DNA of 64,000 nt from Paraplanobispora siamensis. GTDB lineage: Bacteria > Actinomycetota > Actinomycetes > Streptosporangiales > Streptosporangiaceae. The stretch covers positions 1-64,000 of the forward strand of contig NZ_BOOJ01000076.1 of the NCBI RefSeq assembly GCF_016863175.1, written 5' to 3'. Under the pieces are notes generated by a model that did not search any database, was not told the DNA's origin, and was given only the letters and a program-made list of their open reading frames with translations. Shown here in pieces: positions 14,250 to 23,345 of this stretch. Positions within the stretch are counted from its first letter, which is position 1. Every line of letters begins with the position of its first letter. A program made the translations under genes and the position numbers.

Positions 14250-14624
14250 TCAGCCCGCGACCAGGTCCATACGGAGGAACTCGGTGAGGTGCAGCCACCT
14301 CGGTGGGCGTGCCACCCCGTCGGGAAGGGCCTGGAACGCCTCGCCCTTCCCGACGATGCGTGGAGCGGTGAGTTCCACCTCCCGCCCGTCGACCCGGAGC
14401 CGCGCGCTGCCGGCCGCCAGGATGTTCCGCACCCAGTCCGCGCCCGGTCCGTACACCGGGATGAACAGGTAGCCGCCGTCGACGGGATGCGCGTCGAGCG
14501 GCGTGCGGTACGTCGCGCCGGAGCTGCGACCGACGTGGATCAGCACCGGCGACTTCCCGATCGCGAGCGTGAGCGGGTTGAACACCCGCTTGTTCACGTG
14601 CCCCCACCACTTCGGCATCGGCAT
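14250..14624 (-). CDS. Nitroreductase/deazaflavin (F420)-dependent oxidoreductase, Ddn family
   Basis: This 124-residue protein has the split-barrel fold of the Ddn/DUF385 family: VLIHVGRSSGATYRTPL, then GGYLFIPVYGPGADWVRNILAAG, then the strand LRVDGREVEL. Such proteins reduce quinones or other acceptors with reduced F420. It is divergent from the tetR gene; the 143-bp intergenic region holds two palindromic operators, so it is probably the repressor's target. Confidence 0.85.
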   Translation of the reverse strand: MPMPKWWGHVNKRVFNPLTLAIGKSPVLIHVGRSSGATYRTPLDAHPVDGGYLFIPVYGPGADWVRNILAAGSARLRVDGREVELTAPRIVGKGEAFQALPDGVARPPRWLHLTEFLRMDLVAG

Positions 14625-14703
14625 CGGGACCTCCTTCTCCCGCCCTCGGGGGCGTCATGGGTCGGATGTTCGTCGGGCTCCCGGCGGTCCCGCCCCGGGA
14701 GGA

Positions 14704-14736
14704 CTTACACCTGTAAGGCTGGCTTACAGGTGTAAG
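14704..14736. promoter_or_regulatory. Double palindromic operator between reductase and tetR
   Basis: CTTACACCTGTAAG (14704-14717) and its exact reverse complement CTTACAGGTGTAAG (14723-14736) are separated by 5 bp. Each copy is itself a CTTACA-NN-TGTAAG palindrome, so two adjacent dimer sites lie 19 bp apart centre to centre, as expected for a TetR-family operator controlling both divergent genes. Confidence 0.8.
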
Positions 14737-14767
14737 GTTGTCAATATGCCCGGATCCTGGAGTACTC

Positions 14768-15418
14768 GTGCCCCCGCCACGACGACCGCTCAGTAGAGAT
14801 CGCGTCCTGGAAGCCGCGATCCGGGTCGCGGATCGCGGCGGCGTGGAGGCGATCACGATGCGACGGGTGGCACAGGAGCTGGGCGTGGAGGCGATGTCGC
14901 TCTACCACCACGTGCCGAACAAGGACGCGATCCTCGACGGCGTGGTCGACGCGGTGTTCGCGGCGATCGCGCTCCCCGACGCCGGGTGCGACGACTGGCG
15001 CGACGCGATCCGTGCGCGCGCCCACTCCGCGCGTGCGGTCCTGTCGCGGCACAGCTGGGCCCTGGGCCTCATAGACTCCCGGCGCACCCCGGGGCCGGCG
15101 ACGCTGCGCCACCACGACGCCGTCCTCGGCGTCCTGCGCAGGGCGGGGTTCACGCTGCCGATGGCCGCGCACGCCATCTCGCTCATCGACAGCTACGTCG
15201 ACGGGTTCGTCATCCAGGAGGTGAATCTGCCGGTGATGACGCCGGACGACGTCAAGGAGGTGGCCGGCGGCCTCCTCGACAACCTGCCGGCGGACGAGCT
15301 GCCGTACCTCAGGGAGATGATCGTCGACCACGCCCTGCGACCGGGCTACGACCACACGAGCGAGTTCGGCTACGGCCTGGACCTGATCCTGGACGCGCTC
15401 GAAGCCCGCCGGGGATAG
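14768..15418 (+). CDS. TetR/AcrR-family transcriptional repressor
   Basis: This 216-residue protein has an N-terminal TetR HTH (AITMRRVAQELGVEAMSLYHHVPNKDAILDGVVDAVF) and a TetR-C-like helical ligand domain. GTG at 14768 is preferred because GGAG lies 5 nt upstream; a TTG at 14738 would sit directly after the operator. It probably represses itself and the divergent F420-type reductase through the two palindromes. Whether it also controls the downstream ABC operon is open, because that promoter has a different palindrome. Confidence 0.85.
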   Translation: MPPPRRPLSRDRVLEAAIRVADRGGVEAITMRRVAQELGVEAMSLYHHVPNKDAILDGVVDAVFAAIALPDAGCDDWRDAIRARAHSARAVLSRHSWALGLIDSRRTPGPATLRHHDAVLGVLRRAGFTLPMAAHAISLIDSYVDGFVIQEVNLPVMTPDDVKEVAGGLLDNLPADELPYLREMIVDHALRPGYDHTSEFGYGLDLILDALEARRG

Positions 15419-15458
15419 CACCGCGGTCCGGGCCGGGGCCACCTCTCCGAGGGGCCGT

Positions 15459-15476
15459 ATCAACCGATCGGTTGAT
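15459..15476. promoter_or_regulatory. 18-bp perfect palindrome upstream of ABC operon
   Basis: ATCAACCGATCGGTTGAT is a perfect 18-bp dyad lying between the tetR stop and the ABC transporter start, 69 bp before the latter. Its sequence differs from the operator at 14704, so a second repressor is implied. Confidence 0.65.
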
Positions 15477-15545
15477 GGCCGAATCCACCGTGCGGGTCGC
15501 CGCTCGGGTGATCCGCGCGAGTCCGGACCGGAACATCCTCGTCTC

Positions 15546-16313
15546 ATGACGACACATGAGGCGCCTGCGCTCCGGGTCACCGGCCTGCGCAAGGTTTTCG
15601 GCGACCGGGCGGCGGTCGAGCAGGTCCACCTGTCGGTCCCCGCCGGGTCGTTCTACGGGCTGGTCGGCCCGAACGGCGCGGGCAAGACCACGACCCTGGC
15701 GATGGCGGTTGGCCTGCTGCGGCCCGACGCGGGACGCGCCCAGATCTTCGGAGTGGACGTGTGGAAGGACACCGTCCGGGCGAAGTCGCTGATCGGGGTG
15801 CTGCCGGACGGCCACGGCATGCCCGAGCGTCTGACCGGGCGGGAGGTCCTCACCTACCTGGGACTCCTGCGCGGCATGGCCCCGCAGACCGTCGCGGAGC
15901 GGACGGAGGAGCTCCTGCAGGTCCTCGAACTCGACACCGCCGAGCGCACGCTCGTCATCGAGTACTCCACGGGTATGCGCAAGAAGATCGGGCTGGCGGT
16001 GGCCCTCCTGCACGCACCGCGCCTGCTGGTCCTCGACGAGCCGTTCGAGGCCATCGACCCGGTCTCCGCCGTGACGATCCGGACGATCCTGCGGCGCTTC
16101 GTCGAGGGAGGCGGGTCCGTGGTCATCTCCAGCCACGTGATGGCGCTGGTGGAAGGGATCTGCGACCACGTCGGAGTCATCTCCGGCGGCCGGGTGGTGG
16201 CCGAGGGCCGCCTCGACGAGGTGCGCAGGAGCAGGTCCCTCGAGGATGCCTTCGTCGAGCTGGTCGGCGCCAGGGCGGGCGGGGTGGAGGGGTTGTCGTG
16301 GCTGTCGTCCTGA
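15546..16313 (+). CDS. ABC transporter ATP-binding protein
   Basis: This 255-residue nucleotide-binding domain has Walker A GPNGAGKTT, a signature region YSTGMRKKIGLA (a divergent LSGGQ), Walker B LLVLDEPFEAID and the H-loop ISSH. It resembles ATPases of two-component-linked exporters. It overlaps the permease gene by 16 bp and heads a four-gene unit with a sensor kinase and response regulator, which suggests export of a toxic or signalling compound sensed at the membrane. The substrate is unknown. Confidence 0.9.
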   Translation: MTTHEAPALRVTGLRKVFGDRAAVEQVHLSVPAGSFYGLVGPNGAGKTTTLAMAVGLLRPDAGRAQIFGVDVWKDTVRAKSLIGVLPDGHGMPERLTGREVLTYLGLLRGMAPQTVAERTEELLQVLELDTAERTLVIEYSTGMRKKIGLAVALLHAPRLLVLDEPFEAIDPVSAVTIRTILRRFVEGGGSVVISSHVMALVEGICDHVGVISGGRVVAEGRLDEVRRSRSLEDAFVELVGARAGGVEGLSWLSS

Positions 16314-18088
16314 TCCGGATGAGACTGGCGCTCCTGCGCAATTCGCTGCGCGGCGACCGCGCGTCCTGGTTCGTCCTCGGTACGGGGGCCGGCCTGGTCC
16401 TGGCGGTGGGCACGATCGTCGTCGCCGTGCTCTGGCCGTCGCTGCTGCCGGCGGCGCTGGCCGTCTGGCTGATGGGCTGGGTCTTCGGCCCGATCTTCAC
16501 CGGCGGCGGCGAGGTGCTGCGTCCCGAGTACTTCGCCATGATCCCGGCCACACCTCGCCGGATGGCCGCCGCGCTGCTGGCCGGCGCCTTCGCCAGTCCC
16601 GCGGTGCTGACCACACTGGTGGCGCTCATCTCGATGGTCGTGTACGGCTGGCGCTTCGGCCCCCTGGCCGTGCTCGTCGCCCTGGCGGCGGCGATGATCA
16701 CGCTGGTCACGATGGTGCTGATCTCCCGCGTCACGGTGGCGGTCTTCGGTCTGCTCGTCCGCTCCCGGGCGGCGGCCGTGCTCGCCGCCTTCGTCACCGG
16801 GACGATCCTCGCGCTGAGCGGCAACGGCTGGGCTCTGGCCGTCGCCGCCGCCACGGCCGACCTTTCGCTGGCCGGGACGCTGGTACGGCTGCTGCCCTCG
16901 GGGTGGGGCATCGCCGCGATCGAGTCCTCCCCGCCGGTGGCGCTCGGCATCCTGGCCGCGTCCGCTCTCGCGGTCGTCCTGCTCGTGTCGGCGTGGGGGG
17001 CCCTGCTCTCGCGGCGCGTCACCTCGGCCGCCCGCGGCGGCGTCCCGGCACGCCGCCGCGGGCCGCGGCCGTTCCCCGTGGTCCGGGGCATGCATGTCGT
17101 CGCAGCCAAGGAACTGCGCACCTGGTCACGCGACCTGATCAGGGTTCACCTGCTCAGCTTCGCCTTTTTCTACGCCGTGGTGTTCACCCTGCTGCCGGTG
17201 TCCTTCGGCTGGTGGGGCATGGTGCCGTTCACCGGTCTCATCGCGGTCATGATGGGCGCGGGCGCGTCGGCCAACCTCTACGCCACCGACGGGACCGCGC
17301 TGTGGCTCACACTGATGACGCCCGGCGCGGAACGCCATGACGTCCGCGGCCGGCAACTGGCCTGGCTGCTGGCCGTCGGACCGGCCGCCGCCCTGCTCTC
17401 GGTCGCCGGAGCCGCCGCCAGCGGCGAGACCTGGGCCTGGCCGTGGGTGGCCGGCCTGTTTCCCGCCGTTCTCGGCGGGGCGGCCGGGCTGGTGGTCCTC
17501 ATCGCCGTCACCTCGCCGGTCCCGGCGACCGACCCGCACAAGCGCGGCAGCAATCCGCTCAACAGCGGCGCCGACGAGGGCGGGGAGACCGGGCTGGCCT
17601 GGCTGATGCTGATCGCGGTTCCCGTGACGGCGCTTCCGGCGGCCGCCGCGATTCTGATCGAGCCCTGGGCGGGGGTGCCCGTGGGCGTGGTGACCGGGGC
17701 GCTGTGCGCCTGGGGGTTCGGCAGGATCGCCGTCCGGCGGCTCACGTCCGGCGGGACCGAGCTGCTCACCTTGATGAAACACGGCTCCGCCGCCGGGCCT
17801 GCGGCCCGCGAGGAGGAGACGTCCGCGCCGGACCTGCCCCTCGGCCACAGGACCGCGATCATCGTGTGCTACTGCCTCGCCTGGCTGCCGCTGTTCCCGC
17901 AGGGCCTCGTCCCGATGTTCTTCAAACTGTTCGGGGTGCAGGACCGCGTCTGGTTCCTGGCGCTCTACATGCCCGACGCCTGGCAGTGGCCGACGATCAC
18001 GTTCATGGTCTCCGTCGGCCTGCTCATGTACGGCTACGCGATCCTGTTCCCCATGCGGTACAAGGCCGCCGAGACAGAACGGGCATAA
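16298..18088 (+). CDS. ABC transporter permease, multi-spanning
   Basis: This 596-residue integral membrane protein has about 12 or more hydrophobic segments, for example GAGLVLAVGTIVVAVLW and LIAVMMGAGASANLYATDG. The GTG start is chosen because GGAGG lies 7 nt upstream, inside the end of the ATPase gene. A long cytoplasmic Arg-rich segment near the middle divides two membrane halves, so one polypeptide could supply both halves of the translocation path. It works with the ATPase just upstream. Confidence 0.85.
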   Translation: MAVVLIRMRLALLRNSLRGDRASWFVLGTGAGLVLAVGTIVVAVLWPSLLPAALAVWLMGWVFGPIFTGGGEVLRPEYFAMIPATPRRMAAALLAGAFASPAVLTTLVALISMVVYGWRFGPLAVLVALAAAMITLVTMVLISRVTVAVFGLLVRSRAAAVLAAFVTGTILALSGNGWALAVAAATADLSLAGTLVRLLPSGWGIAAIESSPPVALGILAASALAVVLLVSAWGALLSRRVTSAARGGVPARRRGPRPFPVVRGMHVVAAKELRTWSRDLIRVHLLSFAFFYAVVFTLLPVSFGWWGMVPFTGLIAVMMGAGASANLYATDGTALWLTLMTPGAERHDVRGRQLAWLLAVGPAAALLSVAGAAASGETWAWPWVAGLFPAVLGGAAGLVVLIAVTSPVPATDPHKRGSNPLNSGADEGGETGLAWLMLIAVPVTALPAAAAILIEPWAGVPVGVVTGALCAWGFGRIAVRRLTSGGTELLTLMKHGSAAGPAAREEETSAPDLPLGHRTAIIVCYCLAWLPLFPQGLVPMFFKLFGVQDRVWFLALYMPDAWQWPTITFMVSVGLLMYGYAILFPMRYKAAETERA

Positions 18089-18098
18089 GGTCGGCGCT

Positions 18099-19304
18099 AT
18101 GGCTGATCCCTTCCCGTTGTCCCGCTGGGAGCGGCGTTTCGACAGAGCCGTCGAGATGGTCCCCTACTTCTGTCTGGGCATCTCGACGATCATCAGCCTC
18201 ACGACCCCGGATCGGCCGGGGGGCACCTCACTGGTGACCCTGGGACTGGTGGCCGTGGCCCTGGCCTGGCTGGTCTCGCGAACGCTGTTGCCCGGACGGT
18301 GGCGGAACAGGCCCGGGGTCAACGCCGGCTACTTCGCCGGGGTGCTCGCCACCGCCGCGCTCCTCGCGCTCCACGATCCGGTCTTCACCGTCTACACGGT
18401 CTCCGGGTTCTTCCTGGCCTTCCTCTTCGCCCCGTCCAAATGGACCTTCGCCGCGGTCGCCGCGACCTCCCTCGTCCTGTACGGCACCGTCCTGGACTGG
18501 TCCCAGGCGACCGTCCAGCTGGTCCTCTTCCACGCCGCGATCGTCATCGTCCAGACCTTCTCCATCGGCGGCGGCCACATCATGGCAGTCAAGATCGACG
18601 AACGGCAGCGGAGATACCGCAAGGCCCTGGACGACCTGGAGGCGGCGATGAAGGCCAACGCCGACCTGCACGCCCAGCTGACAACCCAGGCCCACGAGGC
18701 GGGCGTGCTCGACGAGCGGCAGCGGATGGCCCGAGAGATCCACGACACCCTCGCCCAGGGCCTGACGGGGATCATCACGCAACTGCAGGCCGCCAAGCGG
18801 GCCGGGGACGTGAGCGACCACGTCGATCTGGCTCTCTCGCTGGCCCGCGACAGCCTGTCCGAGGCCAGGCGATCCGTGCAGGCCCTGCGGCCGCGCGAAC
18901 TGGAGACGGCCCACCTGCCGGAGGCGCTGTCGGCGATGGCGCGGCGCTGGGCCGAGGGATCGGGGGTCGACCTGCGCTTCGAGGTGACCGGTGAGAGCGT
19001 GCCGCTCAGCCCGGCGATCGAGGTCACCCTGTTCCGCGTCGCCCAGGAGGCCCTGACCAACGTCGCCAAGCACGCCCGCGCCTCCCGGGCGGGGCTGACG
19101 CTCTCGTACGCGGGTGACGTCGTACTGCTGGACATCCGCGACGATGGAGGCGGTATCGGCAGCGGGAACGGCCGGGGGTTCGGATTGAACAGCATGCGGC
19201 AACGGGTGCGGGGAGTCGGCGGCATACTGGAGATAGAGAGCGTCCCCGGAGAGGGCACGGCGGTCAGCGCCAGCGTCCCGGCCCTGCAGGCGGCCCGGAA
19301 ATGA
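18099..19304 (+). CDS. Sensor histidine kinase (NarL/DesK type)
   Basis: This 401-residue protein has several N-terminal membrane helices, a short coiled-coil (residues about 165-205), then the HisKA_3 phosphoacceptor ERQRMAREIHDTLAQG with His215. The ATPase domain carries IRDDGGGIG and GFGLNSMRQRV. It has no large extracytoplasmic domain, so it probably senses membrane state or the neighbouring transporter. TAAGGT, overlapping the permease stop, lies 7 nt before the ATG and could give an extra leaderless transcript. Its stop overlaps the response regulator start by 4 nt. Confidence 0.92.
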   Translation: MADPFPLSRWERRFDRAVEMVPYFCLGISTIISLTTPDRPGGTSLVTLGLVAVALAWLVSRTLLPGRWRNRPGVNAGYFAGVLATAALLALHDPVFTVYTVSGFFLAFLFAPSKWTFAAVAATSLVLYGTVLDWSQATVQLVLFHAAIVIVQTFSIGGGHIMAVKIDERQRRYRKALDDLEAAMKANADLHAQLTTQAHEAGVLDERQRMAREIHDTLAQGLTGIITQLQAAKRAGDVSDHVDLALSLARDSLSEARRSVQALRPRELETAHLPEALSAMARRWAEGSGVDLRFEVTGESVPLSPAIEVTLFRVAQEALTNVAKHARASRAGLTLSYAGDVVLLDIRDDGGGIGSGNGRGFGLNSMRQRVRGVGGILEIESVPGEGTAVSASVPALQAARK

Positions 19305-19921
19305 TCCGGTTGCTGATCGTCGACGACCATCCGATCGTGCGCGGCGGCCTGCGTGGCGCCTTCGCCGGAGAGCCCGACATCGAAGTGGCGGGCGAGGCGT
19401 CCAACGGGCGTGAGGGCCTCGAACGGGCGGCGGCCCTGGACGTCGACGTCGTGCTCATGGACCTGCGGATGCCGGTGATGGACGGCGTCGCCGCGATAGC
19501 GGCCCTGCGCGAGTCCCGTCCCGGGATCAGGGTGCTCGTGCTGACCACCTTCGACGGCGACGCCGACGTGCTGCCCGCGATCGAGGCGGGGGCCACCGGC
19601 TATCTGCTCAAGGACACTCCGCCCGAAGAGCTCCTGCGAGCCGTCCGCGCGACCGCCGCCGGCGAGGTCGTGCTGGCGCCGTGGGTGGTCGAGCGGCTCG
19701 TGGGCCAGGTCCGCAATCCCGTGCGGGCCGCGCTCACCGACCGGGAGCTGCAGGTGCTGCGGCTCGTCGCCGACGGCGCCTCCAACCGTCAGGCCGCCGC
19801 CAAACTGTTCATCAGTGAGGCGAGCATCAAGACCCATCTGCTGCACATCTACGACAAGCTCGGCGTACGCGACCGGGCCGCCGCCGTGGGTGAGGCGTAC
19901 CGCCGCGACATCCTCACCTGA
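19301..19921 (+). CDS. LuxR/NarL-family response regulator
   Basis: This 206-residue protein has a receiver domain with DDH near the N terminus, phosphoacceptor Asp54 in LMDLRMPVMDG and Lys in LLKD. A LuxR-type HTH follows (LTDRELQVLRLVADGASNRQAAAKLFISEASIKTHL). It is coupled to the kinase gene by an ATGA overlap and is its certain partner. The 15459 palindrome ahead of the operon could be its site, although NarL types usually bind shorter dyads. Confidence 0.93.
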   Translation: MIRLLIVDDHPIVRGGLRGAFAGEPDIEVAGEASNGREGLERAAALDVDVVLMDLRMPVMDGVAAIAALRESRPGIRVLVLTTFDGDADVLPAIEAGATGYLLKDTPPEELLRAVRATAAGEVVLAPWVVERLVGQVRNPVRAALTDRELQVLRLVADGASNRQAAAKLFISEASIKTHLLHIYDKLGVRDRAAAVGEAYRRDILT

Positions 19922-19952
19922 CGAGCCGCACCCCGTCGCCGTGCGGACCGCC

Positions 19953-21197
19953 TCAGCGCAGGGGGTCGAAGTCGGCCAGGGCGGCCGGCTGCTCGCCGGT
20001 GGTGATCTGCTCGGCCAGCAGCCGGCCGGTGACCGGGCCGTGGGCCAGGCCCCACATGCCGTGACCGCCCGCCACGTAGACGGTGGGGGCCACCGTCGCG
20101 CCGATGAGCGGCCGGCCGTCCGGGGTGACGGGGCGGGGGCCCACCCAGGCGTCGGTGCGTTCCTCCCAGCGCACACCCCGCAGGAGAGGACGGGCGGAGG
20201 CGATGACGGCCTCCAGCCGGGCGGGCGCCTGCGGGGCGTCCGGGTCGCGGAACTCCATGGTGCCCGCCACCCGCAGCCCGCCCCGGTAGGGCGTGCACGC
20301 GACCCGCACCTCGGGCAGGTAGACCGGGCCGGGGACGGGACGATCGACCGGCACGGTGAAGGAGTAGCCGCGGCCCGCCCGCACGGGAACGCGAACGCCC
20401 CACTGCCGGGCCAGGCGGGGCAGCCACGCGCCGGTGGCCAGCACCACCGCGTCGGCGGACAGGACGGTGCCCTTGGCCGAGCGGACGACCGCCTTCCTGT
20501 CGTCGGTTCGTACCTCGTCGACCTCGACGGCGTACACCGTCGCACCGCGTCGCATGACGGCCTGGCCCAGGGCGTGCACGAAGGCGCCCGGATCGACGTA
20601 GCGCTGGCCGTCGATGCGCACCCCCGCCGTCAGCGCCTCGCCGGCGAGCGGGGCGTGCTCGGCGAGCCGGTCGCCGTCCAGCACGGTGTGCTCGACGTGC
20701 TGGCCGATCTCCGCGAGCCTGCGCAGCTCGCGCAGCAGGCTCTCGGCCCGGCGGGGCGTGCGGAACGCGGCGGTGATCGGCGCCGCGACGACCGGTGCGG
20801 ACACGCCGTCGGCGGCGAGCACCTCGTAGGCTTCGACGCATTCGTCGTTGAGCGGCAGGTTGGCGCGCGCGGCGCGGGTCCAGGAGCGCCAGTGGCTGTT
20901 GGCGGCGAAGCGGGCCAGGAACCTCCACAGGCCCGGGTCGAGGCTCGCGGGCACGTGCAGCGGCGCGGCCGGGTTCAGCAGCGAGCGCAGACCGTAACGC
21001 AGGACGGCCGGCTCGTTGAGCGGGACGGCCAGGCCCGGCGCGATCCAGCCGGCGTTGCCCCAGGACGCACCGGCCGCCACGCCGCCGCGGTCGATCACGT
21101 CGACCTGCACGCCGCGCTCCTGCAGGAACCACGCGGTCGACAGGCCCACGACGCCCGCGCCCACCACGATCACCGATCGCGGCCAGTTGCCGACCAT
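19953..21197 (-). CDS. FAD-dependent D-amino-acid dehydrogenase/oxidase (DadA family)
   Basis: This 414-residue protein has an N-terminal FAD-binding VIVVGAGVVGLSTAWFLQERG motif, a GASWGNAGWIAPG segment typical of DadA, and a C-terminal VYVAGGHGMWGLAHGPVTGR dinucleotide motif. Such enzymes oxidatively deaminate D-amino acids to keto acids. The ATG is chosen for the GGAGG about 10 nt upstream and because it starts just before the Rossmann motif. It lies downstream of the pucR-type gene in the same direction and is its likely target. Confidence 0.88.
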   Translation of the reverse strand: MVGNWPRSVIVVGAGVVGLSTAWFLQERGVQVDVIDRGGVAAGASWGNAGWIAPGLAVPLNEPAVLRYGLRSLLNPAAPLHVPASLDPGLWRFLARFAANSHWRSWTRAARANLPLNDECVEAYEVLAADGVSAPVVAAPITAAFRTPRRAESLLRELRRLAEIGQHVEHTVLDGDRLAEHAPLAGEALTAGVRIDGQRYVDPGAFVHALGQAVMRRGATVYAVEVDEVRTDDRKAVVRSAKGTVLSADAVVLATGAWLPRLARQWGVRVPVRAGRGYSFTVPVDRPVPGPVYLPEVRVACTPYRGGLRVAGTMEFRDPDAPQAPARLEAVIASARPLLRGVRWEERTDAWVGPRPVTPDGRPLIGATVAPTVYVAGGHGMWGLAHGPVTGRLLAEQITTGEQPAALADFDPLR

Positions 21198-21348
21198 CTC
21201 CAACCTCCAGCGAGTGTGAATGCCGATGTCGCAGCCAGCATGTCCCGGGCGGCGACCGGTGACGTTGTGGGCGATCGACAATCGCGGGGCCGCCGTTGTG
21301 GATCCGGCACAACGCCGTCGCCGGGAACCGCCGGCAGGCCGCGCCGGG

Positions 21349-22938
21349 TCATCGGCGGAGTCCGTCCGCGGAGGCGGCCAGCATGATGGTCATGGCCAGG
21401 CGCCGGCGGGCGTCGGTCAGGTCCAGCGGGGTGAGCTCGCCCATCCTGCGCAGCCGGTTGCGCACGGTGTTGGGATGCACGCCGAGACGCTCGGCGGCCA
21501 GGGTGAGATCGCCCTGAGCCTCCAGCCAGGCCCGCAGCGTGTCGACGAAGCGGGTGCCGTGACGGGTGTCGTGCCGCAGCAGTGTGCTCACCGGCCCGCG
21601 GGCCGGGGCCCGGCCGGTGCCCGCGGCCGCGCGCAGCCGCCGCAGCAGGATGTCGTCCCAGGACTCGTCGTAGGCGGGCGGGACGGCTCCGGGCCCGGCG
21701 CTCTCGTGCAGCGCCAGGCACTCATCGGCCTCCTGACGGCCGGCGGGCAGCTCCGCGACCTCGGCGGGCGCGCCGATCCCGGCTGCGACGCGCATCCGGG
21801 CGGGCAGCTCGGAGCACAGGGCCGTGATCCACTGCCGGGCCGCATCCGCCCGTACGGCCGGCAGGATGGTGTAGAGCGTGTCGCCGAGCAGCGCGCTGCG
21901 TCCGGGCCTGGACCAGCCGAAGCCGGCGGTGGCCTGCTCGAAGGCCAGCAGCAGCGCGGCGTGGCGATCGTCGGGAGCGGACGCGCGGACCGCGATGACG
22001 CGCAGCGCCTGCGGCGCCAGGCCCAGCCGGCCGATCGCAGTCGCGGCGTCGGCGCCGCCCTCCAGCAGACGGATGACCAGGTCGGACTCCACCTGCCGCT
22101 CCAGGTCGGCGCTGGCCCGGGAGCGCAGCAGGTGCAGCGCCACCGTGCGCGCGCCGTCGGCCAGGGCGCGGCGGTGGGCGCCGGTCAGCGTCCTGTCGCA
22201 GCTGACCCACACCGAACCGAGCAGTTCGCGTCCGGCCCGCACCGCCACCGCCATCCGCCCGGTCAGGCCCTGTGCGGGGTCGGCCGGGACGAACACCGGT
22301 TCGTCCGTCGCCGCCAGATGGGCGAACACCCCCCGTCGCCGCAACAGCTCGCGCAGCCGATCCGGCACCCGCCGGGCGAGGATGGTCTCCAGCCGGGCCG
22401 GATCGCCCGCCTGCTGGGAGCGGGAGTAGGCCAGCACCCGCGAGTGGCGGTCCTCGATGGTCACCGCTCCGCCGATGACGTCGGCCAGGTTGTCGGCCAG
22501 GGCGAACAGGTCGGTCGGGCCGCGTCCGGAGGCGGTCTCGCGGCTCTCGAGCACCAGCCCGTACACCACGCCGGCCAGCTGGCTCCACGAGACGGCGGGA
22601 TCGGCCAGCAGCACGGCCACCCCGTGCCGGTCGCCGATCGCGGCGGCCTCCTGTTCCGGGTCTGTCCGCTCCAGGTCCGCGCCGCCGCGGCTTTCCCCGG
22701 CGACGCCGGTCCCGGCGGGGCGCACCAGGACCGCGACGGCCCCGGCCGCGGCCGCCCACCGCGCCGCCTCGGAGAGTGAGCAGGCGCCGACGGCCAGGAG
22801 CACGTCACCGGCGACGTGCCGGTCGGCGGACTCCGGCATCGCCACGCTGCGCAACCACGCCGAGCGCGCCTCGGCGCGGCCGTACAGCCGCACCCCGTAC
22901 CCGCCCAGCACGTTCACCAGGCGATCCAATGTGATCAT
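21349..22938 (-). CDS. PucR-family transcriptional regulator
   Basis: This 529-residue protein has an N-terminal PucR-like domain (about 1-120), a GGDEF-like central region, and the C-terminal PucR HTH with LTLAAERLGVHPNTVRNRLRRM. PucR-type proteins activate purine or amino-acid catabolic genes in response to a substrate. The location immediately upstream of the D-amino-acid dehydrogenase suggests that it responds to an amino acid. Confidence 0.9.
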   Translation of the reverse strand: MITLDRLVNVLGGYGVRLYGRAEARSAWLRSVAMPESADRHVAGDVLLAVGACSLSEAARWAAAAGAVAVLVRPAGTGVAGESRGGADLERTDPEQEAAAIGDRHGVAVLLADPAVSWSQLAGVVYGLVLESRETASGRGPTDLFALADNLADVIGGAVTIEDRHSRVLAYSRSQQAGDPARLETILARRVPDRLRELLRRRGVFAHLAATDEPVFVPADPAQGLTGRMAVAVRAGRELLGSVWVSCDRTLTGAHRRALADGARTVALHLLRSRASADLERQVESDLVIRLLEGGADAATAIGRLGLAPQALRVIAVRASAPDDRHAALLLAFEQATAGFGWSRPGRSALLGDTLYTILPAVRADAARQWITALCSELPARMRVAAGIGAPAEVAELPAGRQEADECLALHESAGPGAVPPAYDESWDDILLRRLRAAAGTGRAPARGPVSTLLRHDTRHGTRFVDTLRAWLEAQGDLTLAAERLGVHPNTVRNRLRRMGELTPLDLTDARRRLAMTIMLAASADGLRR

Positions 22939-22997
22939 GATCGGCTCCGGGTCGTCGAGAGGGAGGGCGGGAGGGTCCCGCCCTCCCTCTCACGGGG

Positions 22998-23345
22998 TCA
23001 GGCGGCTTCGCGCCGCCGCTGGCAGTCGATGCAGGTACGCGCCAGCGGCCGGACCTTGAGCCGCTCGAACGGGATGGCCGCCCGGCAGTGGGTGCAGCGG
23101 CCGTAGGTGCCGGCCGCCAGCCTGTCGAAGGCCTGGGACAGTTCGGCGACGGCGCGCTCGGCGGCGGTGAGCGAGACGACCAGCTCCTGCCAGGTGCCGT
23201 CGGCGCCGCTGCCGTCCTGCTCCTGTTCCCGCAGGTCGTGCAGCTGCCGCCGGCGCTGCTCCTGCTGCTCCTGAAGGTCCTGGCGCAGCGACTGCAGCTG
23301 CACGCTGCTGAGGTGGGTGGTCGTGGGGAGATCGGACATGGTCAT
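22998..23345 (-). CDS. TraR/DksA-family zinc-finger protein
   Basis: This 115-residue protein has an N-terminal coiled coil rich in Gln, Glu and Arg (LRQDLQEQQEQRRRQLHDL) and a C-terminal C4 zinc finger, CTHCRAAIPFERL...CIDC. DksA-like proteins enter the RNA polymerase secondary channel and tune transcription, usually with ppGpp. The ATG is preceded by GGAAAGGA, and a longer upstream open frame is not supported. Actinomycetes usually rely on CarD and RbpA, so its role here is uncertain. Confidence 0.88.
   Translation of the reverse strand: MTMSDLPTTTHLSSVQLQSLRQDLQEQQEQRRRQLHDLREQEQDGSGADGTWQELVVSLTAAERAVAELSQAFDRLAAGTYGRCTHCRAAIPFERLKVRPLARTCIDCQRRREAA

Noticed and set aside
14107-14856. 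N-terminal extension of the hypothetical protein on the minus strand
   Set aside because: The extension runs through the F420-type reductase and tetR genes in another frame; the GTG at 14106 has a strong ribosome-binding site.
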